Source: an uncultured Cetobacterium sp.
GTDB lineage: Bacteria; Fusobacteriota; Fusobacteriia; Fusobacteriales; Fusobacteriaceae
DNA length: 64,000 bases
Direction of reading: 5' to 3'
Assembly (NCBI RefSeq): GCF_947072685.1
Contig: NZ_CAMTIK010000008.1
Location: forward strand, 1 to 64,000
Shown: positions 38,528 through 47,212 of the stretch, piece after piece
Numbering within the stretch: the first letter of the stretch is position 1
Layout: every line of letters starts with the position of its first letter
The notes under the pieces: generated by a model
Database searches by the model: none
Told to the model about the DNA's origin: nothing
The model's input: only the letters and a program-made list of their open reading frames with translations
Program-made: the position numbers and the translations under genes

Positions 38528-40018
38528 CTAGTTATTTTCAATGATTTCATTTATTTTTTGTTTAATTGGATCAGCCATTGCTCCAAAAATAGCTTGAATT
38601 CCTCCTTGAACTTCAAGAACTCCTGTAGCACCAAGGTTTTTAATTTTAATTTTATCCACTTTTGAAACGTCTTTGACAGAAACTCTAAGTCTTGTAATAC
38701 AAGCATCGACATCATCAATATTTTCTTTTCCACCAAGAGCTGCTAAAACATCTTTAGCGGTATCATACAAAGTATCCTTTGTGACTACCCTAATCTCTTC
38801 ATCCTCCCCTTCTCTTCCAGGAGTATGGATATTAAAACGTGTTATTAAAAACTTAAAGGAAAAATAATATAGTGCAAACCAGATAACGCCGACAACTAAA
38901 ACATACATCCAGTTAGTAAATTCATTACCTTGTAAAACACCGAAAAGAGTAAAGTCAATTAGACCTCCTGAAAAAGTATTTCCAATTGAAATATTTAATA
39001 AATCAGCAACAAGAAAAGATAAACCGTCAAAGAAAGCATGTACACCGTATAGCCAAGGCGCAACAAACAAAAACATAAATTCAATAGGTTCAGTAATTCC
39101 GGTGATGAAAGAGGTAATTGCAGCACCTAAAAATAATCCACCAACAGCTTTTCTCTTATTTAGTGGTGTGCAGTGATACATAGCTAAACAAGCAGCAGGA
39201 AGACCAAACATCATAGTGGCAAAACGTCCTGCAAAGAATCTAGTTCCCTCTGTAAAAAGTCCAGAATGGTTAGGATCAGCTAGTTGAGCAAAGAAAATAT
39301 TTTGGGCTCCAACAATAGTTTTTCCAGTAACAGTAGCGGTTCCACCAAGTTCAGTATACCAAAATAAAGGATATATCATATGATGAAGACCAACAGCACC
39401 ACTAAGTCTTAATAAAAAACCATATAAAAATGTTCCGAAGATACCAAGACTAGCTATAGATTTTCCAGCTCCAGTAAGCCATCCTTGGAAAGTAGGCCAA
39501 GTTAAAAAGAAAATAATTCCAATCCCGATAGCTGAAAAAGATGAAATAATCGGAACAAATCTTGAACCACCAAAGAACCCTAAAATAGCGGGAAGTTCAA
39601 TATTACTATACTTATTGTGAAGATAAGCAACAAGAGAACCTATGACGATAGCCCCAACAACACCGGTGTCAATAGAAATAACCGAGGGATTAAAAGCTGT
39701 AATAAGACCTTTAATTGAAGCATTCATAACAAGGAATGCAACAGCACCAGCTAAACCAGCAGTACCCTTATCTTTTTTAGCAAGTCCTAGAGAAAGTCCA
39801 ATACACATAATCAGTGCAAGATTGGAAAAAACAACTTCACCAGAAGCAGACATAACCTGTAAAATTCCTTGTAAAATAGGAATATTTAAAAAAGGATAAG
39901 CTTTAACAGTGTTAGCATTGGAAAGAGCTCCACCAATTCCTAAAAGTAGTCCTGCCGCAGGTAAAATTGCGATAGGTAACATAAAAGATTTTCCAATCTT
40001 TTGTAAATGTTTAAACAT
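38528..40018 (-). CDS. PTS glucose/N-acetylglucosamine-class EIIBC transporter
   Basis: [54 protein letters not shown]. Confidence 0.92.
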   Translation of the reverse strand: MFKHLQKIGKSFMLPIAILPAAGLLLGIGGALSNANTVKAYPFLNIPILQGILQVMSASGEVVFSNLALIMCIGLSLGLAKKDKGTAGLAGAVAFLVMNASIKGLITAFNPSVISIDTGVVGAIVIGSLVAYLHNKYSNIELPAILGFFGGSRFVPIISSFSAIGIGIIFFLTWPTFQGWLTGAGKSIASLGIFGTFLYGFLLRLSGAVGLHHMIYPLFWYTELGGTATVTGKTIVGAQNIFFAQLADPNHSGLFTEGTRFFAGRFATMMFGLPAACLAMYHCTPLNKRKAVGGLFLGAAITSFITGITEPIEFMFLFVAPWLYGVHAFFDGLSFLVADLLNISIGNTFSGGLIDFTLFGVLQGNEFTNWMYVLVVGVIWFALYYFSFKFLITRFNIHTPGREGEDEEIRVVTKDTLYDTAKDVLAALGGKENIDDVDACITRLRVSVKDVSKVDKIKIKNLGATGVLEVQGGIQAIFGAMADPIKQKINEIIENN

Positions 40019-40038
40019 TGTAACCTCCCAAATCATCT

Positions 40039-40085
40039 AAGAAAATTATTTTCTTTAACCTTGATTTCAAGAAAATAATTTTCTT
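40039..40085. promoter_or_regulatory. Tandem palindromic operator pair upstream of PTS-nanE
   Basis: AAGAAAAT-T-ATTTTCTT (40039-40055) and AAGAAAAT-A-ATTTTCTT (40069-40085), centres 30 bp apart. Confidence 0.65.
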
Positions 40086-40151
40086 ATATTTTATAGTATG
40101 AATATATCACATATAAAACTAAATTACAACAAAAAAACAGCAATTAAGCTG

Positions 40152-40952
40152 TTATTTTAAAATTGCATCTATTGTAAGTTGCATTTTTCTATTTAATGTG
40201 ACGTCTTCTAAAAGTATTGTAGAAATTAAATCGAATAGATACATAGTCGAAAATTGGGTATTTATAAAATTTGTTTTATTTATAAAATCAGAACTACAAA
40301 TAGAAATTATCTCATTTGCATATCTACTGATACTACTTTTAGGAAAGCTAGTTACCGCAATAGTTCTAGCTCTATTTTGATAACATATTCTAAGTGCATT
40401 TACAACCTCTTTTGTTTCACCAGAGATAGAGATTCCAATGACTAAGTCCTCTGAGGAAACAATGGCACTATTTATAATCATCATATGTGAATCATTTATA
40501 GAAGAGATATTAAAACCCATCCGAAGAAGTCTTTGCATAAACTCTTGTGCGGTAAGCCCAGAACTACCAACACCATATATATATATTTTTTTAGCTTCTT
40601 TAATATCTTTTACAATTTTTGAGATAAGTTTTTTATCTAAAAGTTCATTAGATTTTTCAATAACTTCAGAATAGTAGTTATAAACTGCGGAAAAAAGGGA
40701 GTCATTTTCTTTTTTAGAATCTAAATTTTTATTTTTAGAGTTCAATTTCATTTTCATATCAACAAAGCTTTCACAGTTAATTTTTTTAGAGAATCTGGTG
40801 AGTGTAGAAGAGGATGTCCCTATAGCTTTTGCTAATTCTGTTATAGAAATGTTATTAATACTATTTTTAAAACTGAGAATATAGTCTGCGATAATTTTTT
40901 CCTTGAGAGAGAAAGTGCTGTATTTTTGCTTTATTTCATATAAAACGTCCAA
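40152..40952 (-). CDS. RpiR/MurR-family regulator (HTH + SIS)
   Basis: ISITELAKAIGTSSSTLTRFSKKI; SIS domain IYIYGVGSSGLTAQEF. Confidence 0.93.
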   Translation of the reverse strand: MDVLYEIKQKYSTFSLKEKIIADYILSFKNSINNISITELAKAIGTSSSTLTRFSKKINCESFVDMKMKLNSKNKNLDSKKENDSLFSAVYNYYSEVIEKSNELLDKKLISKIVKDIKEAKKIYIYGVGSSGLTAQEFMQRLLRMGFNISSINDSHMMIINSAIVSSEDLVIGISISGETKEVVNALRICYQNRARTIAVTSFPKSSISRYANEIISICSSDFINKTNFINTQFSTMYLFDLISTILLEDVTLNRKMQLTIDAILK

Positions 40953-41067
40953 AAGTAGTTCCTCCTATAATATTTTGGTTATTTAATACTATAACATAAA
41001 TATTTTCAAAAAAAAATAAGTATTTCATGTTATAATAGGCAATATCAAATTCTATTGGAGTTAAAAT

Positions 41068-41910
41068 ATGGAAAAGAAGATAAGAGTGACCTTACCGAAA
41101 AGAATATTAGAAATAATAGAGTGTGACATCGAGGAGTTTGGTTTGAAAAAAAATACTTTATTAAATTATATATATGAAGAATTAGGAAATGTATATGATA
41201 TAAAAAATTGTAAATCAAACTATAAAGGAGAAACTGAGATCATCCAATTTAATCTAAATAAAAAAAATAAAGTAAATTATTATAATTTTTTAGAGGAAAA
41301 AAAAGTGCAGAATGAGTCAGAATTTTTTCGTGAGATTTTAATTGAATATGCAGAGAGAGGTAAGAAAAATAGAGAGTTATTTTTATATAAAGATACAGTG
41401 GAACGTTTACAAATAGCAATAAAAGAGAGAAGAATCAGTAAACTATTATTTAAAGATGGAAATGAAATAGAGGTAGAACCGTATTATTTAGGGAGTTCTA
41501 AACTAGAGTTAGCAAACTATATATTCTGCTATAATTTGAAAGATGGGGTATGGAAAAATTATAAATTGAAATATATTAAATCGATCTATTTAAAAAATGA
41601 AAATTTTAAAGTTAGAGACAAAGTATTTGTAGATAGTATAAAAAAGGATTTTGATCCATTTCTCTCAAAAGGAAAAGTTGTGAAAGTTAAATTAACCACT
41701 AATGGAGAGAGATTATTTAAAGAGCTGATGATCAATAGACCCAGAATTTTGAATAGGGAAGATGGAGTTTATTTTTTGGAGTGTTCGGAAGAGAAAGCTA
41801 AAAGATATTTTAGTTTTTTTTTGGATGAGGTTGAAATATTAGAGCCGAAAATTCTTAGAGAATGGTTTAAAGAAAAGTATGAAAAAGCTATTTTGAAATA
41901 TAAAAGTTAA
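41068..41910 (+). CDS. WYL-domain protein with N-terminal RHH-like segment
   Basis: LQIAIKERRISKLLFKDGNEIEVEPYYLGSSKLELANYIFCYNLKDGVWKNYKLKYIKSIYL; N-terminal KIRVTLPKRILEIIE. Confidence 0.7.
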   Translation: MEKKIRVTLPKRILEIIECDIEEFGLKKNTLLNYIYEELGNVYDIKNCKSNYKGETEIIQFNLNKKNKVNYYNFLEEKKVQNESEFFREILIEYAERGKKNRELFLYKDTVERLQIAIKERRISKLLFKDGNEIEVEPYYLGSSKLELANYIFCYNLKDGVWKNYKLKYIKSIYLKNENFKVRDKVFVDSIKKDFDPFLSKGKVVKVKLTTNGERLFKELMINRPRILNREDGVYFLECSEEKAKRYFSFFLDEVEILEPKILREWFKEKYEKAILKYKS

Positions 41911-41955
41911 AATAAATGAGGAGGTTATTAATTTAAAAACCTCCTCATTTATTTT
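41911..41955. terminator. Bidirectional terminator
   Basis: AAATAAATGAGGAGGTTattaatttaaaAACCTCCTCATTTATTTT. Confidence 0.85.
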
Positions 41956-41958
41956 TAT

Positions 41959-43302
41959 TTACACCTCAATATATCTCCATTTACCCTGTTTAAATCTGTA
42001 AAAACAAGCAAAGCCTCTAAAAGTTAAATCAACAATCATAACCATCCAAGCACCATTTAAACCGAAATTTAAGATATAAAGTAAAAGATATGTAAGAGGT
42101 ATTCTAATAAGAAACATTCCGATAGCTGTAATCCATAAGACTGATCTTGTATCCCCAGCACCTCTTAGAGCACCTCCTAAAACCATTGAAACAGCTAGAA
42201 TAGGTTGTGCAACGGAGACAATTCTAAGGGCAGAACTTGCCATAGGAACAATGCTTTGATCACTTGTAAAAAGAGAGATTACAAACTTAGGAAAAATCAT
42301 AAATATGAACCCAAATGCGGTCATGATAATCATAGCTAAAAAAGTGTTTAAATAACCTGCTTTTCGAGCGTTAAGATACTGATTAGCTCCTAGATGTTGC
42401 CCAACAAGAGCGGTTCCAGCTACTGAAAAACCAAGTCCAAGATTAAAAGAAAATGATTCGGCAGTTAACGCAATTTTATGAGCTGCATATTGAAGAGTTC
42501 CTAGATTGATAACCATCGCTTCAAATATGAGCATACCAATTCTAAAAATAGATTGTTCCCCCGCAGAAGGAAGACCAACTTTAAGAAGTCTTTTACAAAT
42601 GTTTTTATTTATTTTAAAATCTTTTTTAGTCAATGAAATGCAATAATTTTTTTTATATATTATTAAGAATGAAAAAATAACAGTCACCACTGCCCGAGAG
42701 ATGGTAGTAGCTATACCAGCCCCTAAAATTCCAAGATTTAAAACAAATATAAAAATATAGTTTAAAAAAATATTTAAAAAAATACTAATTGTATTGTTTA
42801 TCATAGGAATTTTAGCTTTACTGATAGATCTGAATCCATATGAAAATATGATGTTAAAACAAAGAAAAGGGATTCCTAAAGAAACAACTTTTAGATATTT
42901 TAAAGCATCGGTGATAGGTTGGTTTTTACTTATTAGTCCTAGTATATTTTCTCCGAAAAATATAAAAAGAAAAGTAACAATTAAGGAAGCGGGTATACCT
43001 AAAATTAAACTTTGACTCATTCCTTCACGAGCTTCTTCATAATTTTTAGATCCGAATGCACGACTAACCATTGCGGTAGTTCCTACACTTATAGCAAAAA
43101 AAATAGGAATAACAGTTAAGACAGGAGCTGTTCCAAGTCCTACTGATGCAATAGCTTCAGGACCTAATCTTCCAACCATGATAAGGTCAAAAAATCCTAG
43201 AAGTGTTTGAACGAACATATCCACAATAGTGGGTAATGCAATTGTAAAAATCGAAAAAATTTCGGTTTTGTTTTCTCTCCATAAAGAGTGAAGTTGTTTC
43301 AA
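41959..43302 (-). CDS. MATE-family efflux transporter
   Basis: 447 aa; ALPTIVDMFVQTLLGFFDLIMVGRLGPEAIASVGLG, GAGDTRS. Confidence 0.93.
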   Translation of the reverse strand: MKQLHSLWRENKTEIFSIFTIALPTIVDMFVQTLLGFFDLIMVGRLGPEAIASVGLGTAPVLTVIPIFFAISVGTTAMVSRAFGSKNYEEAREGMSQSLILGIPASLIVTFLFIFFGENILGLISKNQPITDALKYLKVVSLGIPFLCFNIIFSYGFRSISKAKIPMINNTISIFLNIFLNYIFIFVLNLGILGAGIATTISRAVVTVIFSFLIIYKKNYCISLTKKDFKINKNICKRLLKVGLPSAGEQSIFRIGMLIFEAMVINLGTLQYAAHKIALTAESFSFNLGLGFSVAGTALVGQHLGANQYLNARKAGYLNTFLAMIIMTAFGFIFMIFPKFVISLFTSDQSIVPMASSALRIVSVAQPILAVSMVLGGALRGAGDTRSVLWITAIGMFLIRIPLTYLLLYILNFGLNGAWMVMIVDLTFRGFACFYRFKQGKWRYIEV

Positions 43303-43351
43303 AATAATCCCTCCAAATATAGTATCTAAGGGGTATTATATAGTAAAAAAA

Positions 43352-44329
43352 TTAAAATTGATATATGAAATTTTTAGCAGGTATTTTTTTCGAAATAATT
43401 TGATTCTCGAATAACCAATTGATATTATTTTCCCAAATCTCTTCTTTTTGATTTAGAAAAGAAGAAGTATTGTTTTCCATTAATGGAAGAAGGATGGTCA
43501 GACTTTGTTTTTCTACATTTTCAGTGAGAGGAAACTGCTCACTTGCTTGTTTAGAAAGCAAAATATCAATTGATTTTTGAGGATTATTTTTAACATCTTG
43601 AAAACCTTTTTTTAAAATATTGACAACTTTTTGATATGTAGCCGTTTTCTCTTTTAAAAGTTCCTCATTAGCAACCAAAATAAGTTCATATGACTGTGGA
43701 ATACCAAACTCTTCAATTAAAAAATAATTTATATCAATACCCTTATCTTTCATAACAGGGATTTCATGATTTAGCATTCCACCAATAGTGAAGTCAACTT
43801 GGTCAGTAATCATAGATGTTAGAAGTTCAAACCCTACATCAATTACTTCTAAACTATTGGGAGATACCCCTTTATGTTTCATCATAGTATTTAAATATAC
43901 ATCTGATAAAAGTCCACCACTGCTTCCAGCACGTTTATTCGTAAAGTCTTTTGGACTAGTTATATTTTTTTCTTTTAAAGAGATAACTGTATTAACACTT
44001 TGTTGCAAAATAGCACCAAAAGATTGAATAGGAATATTTTCGTTTGTTTTAGCAATGATAACAGTATTTAAATAAGAGATACCTATATCAGCTTTTTTGG
44101 CAGCCGGTAATACAAGTGAATCCGAAGGTGATGAAGGATAGAGTATTTTCAAATCTATTCCTTCATCGTTGAAATATCCATTTGCTAGAGCTGTGTATAT
44201 AAATGTGTGGACAGCATTAGGATACCAATCTAAAACAATAGATACCTCTTCTAATTGTTTTTTCTTTTGAGAATTGCAGCTAGTAAATAAAAACAAAATA
44301 AAAGCAATTATTAATTTTTTTTTGATCAT
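43352..44329 (-). CDS. ABC transporter substrate-binding lipoprotein, ThiY/NMT1-like
   Basis: FTSCNSQ lipobox; VSIVLDWYPNAVHTFIYTALANGYFNDEGIDLKILYPSSPSD; in TPP-riboswitch operon. Confidence 0.9.
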   Translation of the reverse strand: MIKKKLIIAFILFLFTSCNSQKKKQLEEVSIVLDWYPNAVHTFIYTALANGYFNDEGIDLKILYPSSPSDSLVLPAAKKADIGISYLNTVIIAKTNENIPIQSFGAILQQSVNTVISLKEKNITSPKDFTNKRAGSSGGLLSDVYLNTMMKHKGVSPNSLEVIDVGFELLTSMITDQVDFTIGGMLNHEIPVMKDKGIDINYFLIEEFGIPQSYELILVANEELLKEKTATYQKVVNILKKGFQDVKNNPQKSIDILLSKQASEQFPLTENVEKQSLTILLPLMENNTSSFLNQKEEIWENNINWLFENQIISKKIPAKNFIYQF

Positions 44330-45072
44330 TTATTCCTCCAATGTAAAGTTTTATATTCAATTAAAGATATTATTTGAACTAGTAAAATTGCTAGTGAAGA
44401 TATAATTACAATAGGAGCAAAAACTCCAGCTCCATCTAGTTGAGACATCATTCTTTTGCTGAAATATCCAAGTCCAGAAGTAGCTCCAAGCCATTCCCCA
44501 ATAGAAGCTCCAATTAAAGTTAGTGGGACACTCATTTTTAAAGCTGAGAAAAAACTAAAGCTGGAGGCTGGTATTTTTAATTTTAAAAAAATATCTAAAT
44601 TTGAAGCCTCTAAACTTTTTAAAAAATTGACCTGATCTTTTGGAATTTTTTTGAAGCTATTATATATTGTTATTGAAACAGGAAAAAAAGTTATTAGAAC
44701 AGAAACAATAACTTTACTCCAAATAGAGTAACCAAACCAAAGGATAAAAACTGGTGCTAATGCTGTTATTGGGATGGTTTGTGTAGTAATAATAATAGGG
44801 TAAAGAGCCTTTTCAATGGTTTCACTCAAGTCCATTAAAATTGCTAAAGTAATACCTAATACCATTGAAATAACAATGGAAATGAAAGCTATCTTTAAAG
44901 TGGATGGTAAGTGCGTTAAAAAAAGCGAGTTTTTTAACACCCATATTTTTTTTAAAATAGAAGTTGGGCAAGGCAAAATAAAGGGTTTTGAAATATACCT
45001 ACCTAAAAGTTCCCAAAATATAAAAAATAGCGTGACAGACAAAAAGCAGGGAGAAAATTTTAAATTTTTCAT
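44326..45072 (-). CDS. ABC transporter permease (ThiX-like)
   Basis: Binding-protein-dependent permease motif SLEASNLDIFLKLKIPAS; operon context. Confidence 0.9.
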   Translation of the reverse strand: MKNLKFSPCFLSVTLFFIFWELLGRYISKPFILPCPTSILKKIWVLKNSLFLTHLPSTLKIAFISIVISMVLGITLAILMDLSETIEKALYPIIITTQTIPITALAPVFILWFGYSIWSKVIVSVLITFFPVSITIYNSFKKIPKDQVNFLKSLEASNLDIFLKLKIPASSFSFFSALKMSVPLTLIGASIGEWLGATSGLGYFSKRMMSQLDGAGVFAPIVIISSLAILLVQIISLIEYKTLHWRNK

Positions 45073-45782
45073 AAAGAATCACACTTTATAACACTTAAAA
45101 TTTCTTTTTTTATTTCCGATAGTTTAATGGCATCATAATTTTTAGATATTTTAAATTCGATAAACCCGGTGAGTGGTTTATTTTTGCAAACTAAAATTTT
45201 ATCTGAAAGGAATAAAGCCTCATCGATATCATGAGTTATAAAAAGCATACTTTTATTAAAAAGATTTATTTTATCAAGAAGCCATTTCTGTAAATCCTCT
45301 CTAGTGATGGCATCTAAAGCTGAAAAAGGTTCGTCTAGAAGTAATATTTCCGCGTCTGTCAGAAGAGTTCTTATAAAAGAAACTCGCTGTCTCATTCCGC
45401 CGGAAAGAGTTTGTGGATAGCTATAAGCGTAGCTATCCAGTTGAAATTGTTTTAAATAGTTTAGTGCTAATTTTTTACCTTGAATTAGATCACTATTTTT
45501 TATTTCTAGGGGAAGAAGTATATTCTCAAGAATTGTTCTCCAAGGAAAAAGAATATCTTTTTGTGGCATATAAGCTTTAGAGCTAGAAAAGATTTCACCG
45601 CTGTATTCATTTTCAATACCTGCTAAGATTTTAATGAGTGTGGACTTACCACAGCCACTTGCTCCAACAATTGAGATGAGCTCATTTTTATTTAGCTCGA
45701 GGGAAAGATTTTCAATGATTGAATTATGAGAATTTTTATTTTTATAGCTAAATGTGAGGTTTTTAATGTTAAGTATGCTCAT
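45069..45782 (-). CDS. ABC transporter ATPase (ThiZ-like)
   Basis: Walker A GASGCGKSTL, signature LSGGMRQR, Walker B ILLLDEPF. Confidence 0.93.
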   Translation of the reverse strand: MSILNIKNLTFSYKNKNSHNSIIENLSLELNKNELISIVGASGCGKSTLIKILAGIENEYSGEIFSSSKAYMPQKDILFPWRTILENILLPLEIKNSDLIQGKKLALNYLKQFQLDSYAYSYPQTLSGGMRQRVSFIRTLLTDAEILLLDEPFSALDAITREDLQKWLLDKINLFNKSMLFITHDIDEALFLSDKILVCKNKPLTGFIEFKISKNYDAIKLSEIKKEILSVIKCDSL

Positions 45783-45783
45783 A

Positions 45784-46437
45784 CTATACTCCTTTGTAAG
45801 ACATATCCCAGAATTTAAGCTCATAGATACTACAGGTTCTAAAAATATTTAGGAGATGAGCCTTGTCTTCTTTGCTAAGATGTTTAGTATGTTTTTCCAC
45901 AAGCTCTAAATTCCAATTGTTTAAAGAGTTATATCTATCAGACGAATATGTTTTTATCCATTCTCCATAGAAATCATGCCCACATCCATAGATTTTTTTA
46001 AGTTTGTCTCCAATCATCTTATAACTCCACATACATGAAAGTGCAGCGACCGCAATTTCTTTGATATCTCCGGAATGAGAAACAGCTAACATATAACTTG
46101 TATACGAAGTATTATCAAGAGTGGGTTTGTGGTTTGAAATATCCTCGTCGGTTATATTGAGTTTTTTCATATAAACTTTATGTATTCCCATTTCTGAGTT
46201 TAGTATTCCATCTGTCAAATCTGCGAATTGTTTCATATCAGACTCAGATTTACTTTTAATAACTCCTAAAGCAAAGAGTTTTGCATATTCTAAAAGGTAA
46301 AGATAATCTTGAATTATATAAAATTTGAATTTTTCTTTACTTAAAGTTCCTTTTCCTATTCCGTCAACAAAAGGGTGTGTGTAATAACTGTTCCAAACAT
46401 CAACTGCATTAAGGTAAAGTTCTTGTGTAAATTGCAT
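45784..46437 (-). CDS. tenA: Thiaminase II / aminopyrimidine aminohydrolase
   Basis: HPFVDGIGKGTLSKEKFKFYIIQDYLYLLEYAKLFALG; conserved TenA pattern. Confidence 0.93.
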   Translation of the reverse strand: MQFTQELYLNAVDVWNSYYTHPFVDGIGKGTLSKEKFKFYIIQDYLYLLEYAKLFALGVIKSKSESDMKQFADLTDGILNSEMGIHKVYMKKLNITDEDISNHKPTLDNTSYTSYMLAVSHSGDIKEIAVAALSCMWSYKMIGDKLKKIYGCGHDFYGEWIKTYSSDRYNSLNNWNLELVEKHTKHLSKEDKAHLLNIFRTCSIYELKFWDMSYKGV

Positions 46438-46472
46438 AATTCCTCCTATGTATTAAAAAATTTATAAATAAA

Positions 46473-46504
46473 AAAGCTATTTTCTTAAAATAAGAAAATA
46501 GCTA
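46473..46504 (-). terminator. Intrinsic terminator of the TPP-riboswitch expression platform
   Basis: minus strand AGCTATTTTCTTATTTTAAGAAAATAGCTTTTTTATTT, between the aptamer and tenA. Confidence 0.75.
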
Positions 46505-46540
46505 ATATATACACAAAAATAATATAAGTGTAGATATGAA

Positions 46541-46617
46541 CTACTTCCCTACGCTAGTATTAACTAGATCAGGTTCTAAGGGTAAAATCTCAGCCCGATA
46601 TGGGCACCCCTAGTAGT
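46541..46617 (-). promoter_or_regulatory. TPP riboswitch (THI element)
   Basis: minus strand actaggggtgcccatatcgggctgagattttacccttagaacctgatctagttaatactagcgtagggaagt; canonical CTGAGA and ACCTGATC(T)GG-like core. Confidence 0.95.
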
Positions 46618-46636
46618 TTAGTTTAGTTTTTAATAA

Positions 46637-47062
46637 TTAAAATGGGAATTCATCTTCATCAAAAGATGATGATGATCCAAAGTCTCCTTGAGGAGGCTCA
46701 GCTGCTTTAGGAGCAGCATATGATGGTGTAGGAGCCGAGAATTCAGAAGAGTTATCTCCGCCTCTAGACTCAATAAACTCCATAGTGTCAACAACAACAT
46801 CGTAAGAAGTTCTTTTTTCACCATTAACCTCATATCTATTCATTTGAAGTTTACCATTGATGGCAACTTTTTTTCCTTTTCTTAAGTATTCTCCTATAAG
46901 CTCAGCAGTTTTTCCAAAAGCAACACAGTTTATAAAATCAGCTTCTCCTTTAGAAAAAGGTCTATCAACAGCTAAACTAAATTTAGAGTATGCTTTACCA
47001 CTTTGACCAAACTTAAGTTCAGGATCTCTAGTTAAACGTCCTATTAAAACAACTAGGTTCAT
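46637..47062 (-). CDS. ssb: Single-stranded DNA-binding protein
   Basis: MNLVVLIGRLTRDPELKFGQSGKAYSKFSLAVDR; acidic tail EDEFPF. Confidence 0.97.
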   Translation of the reverse strand: MNLVVLIGRLTRDPELKFGQSGKAYSKFSLAVDRPFSKGEADFINCVAFGKTAELIGEYLRKGKKVAINGKLQMNRYEVNGEKRTSYDVVVDTMEFIESRGGDNSSEFSAPTPSYAAPKAAEPPQGDFGSSSSFDEDEFPF

Positions 47063-47212
47063 AATTACCTCCTATAAATTTAAATAAATAACGCCTAAAT
47101 TATAACAGAAAATATAAGAAATTAATATTGTTTTATTAAATAATTTTTTTTGAAAATCTAGAGTATATGGTATAATGAAACGAAGAATGAAAAAATCTAG
47201 AGAGGAGAAAAA

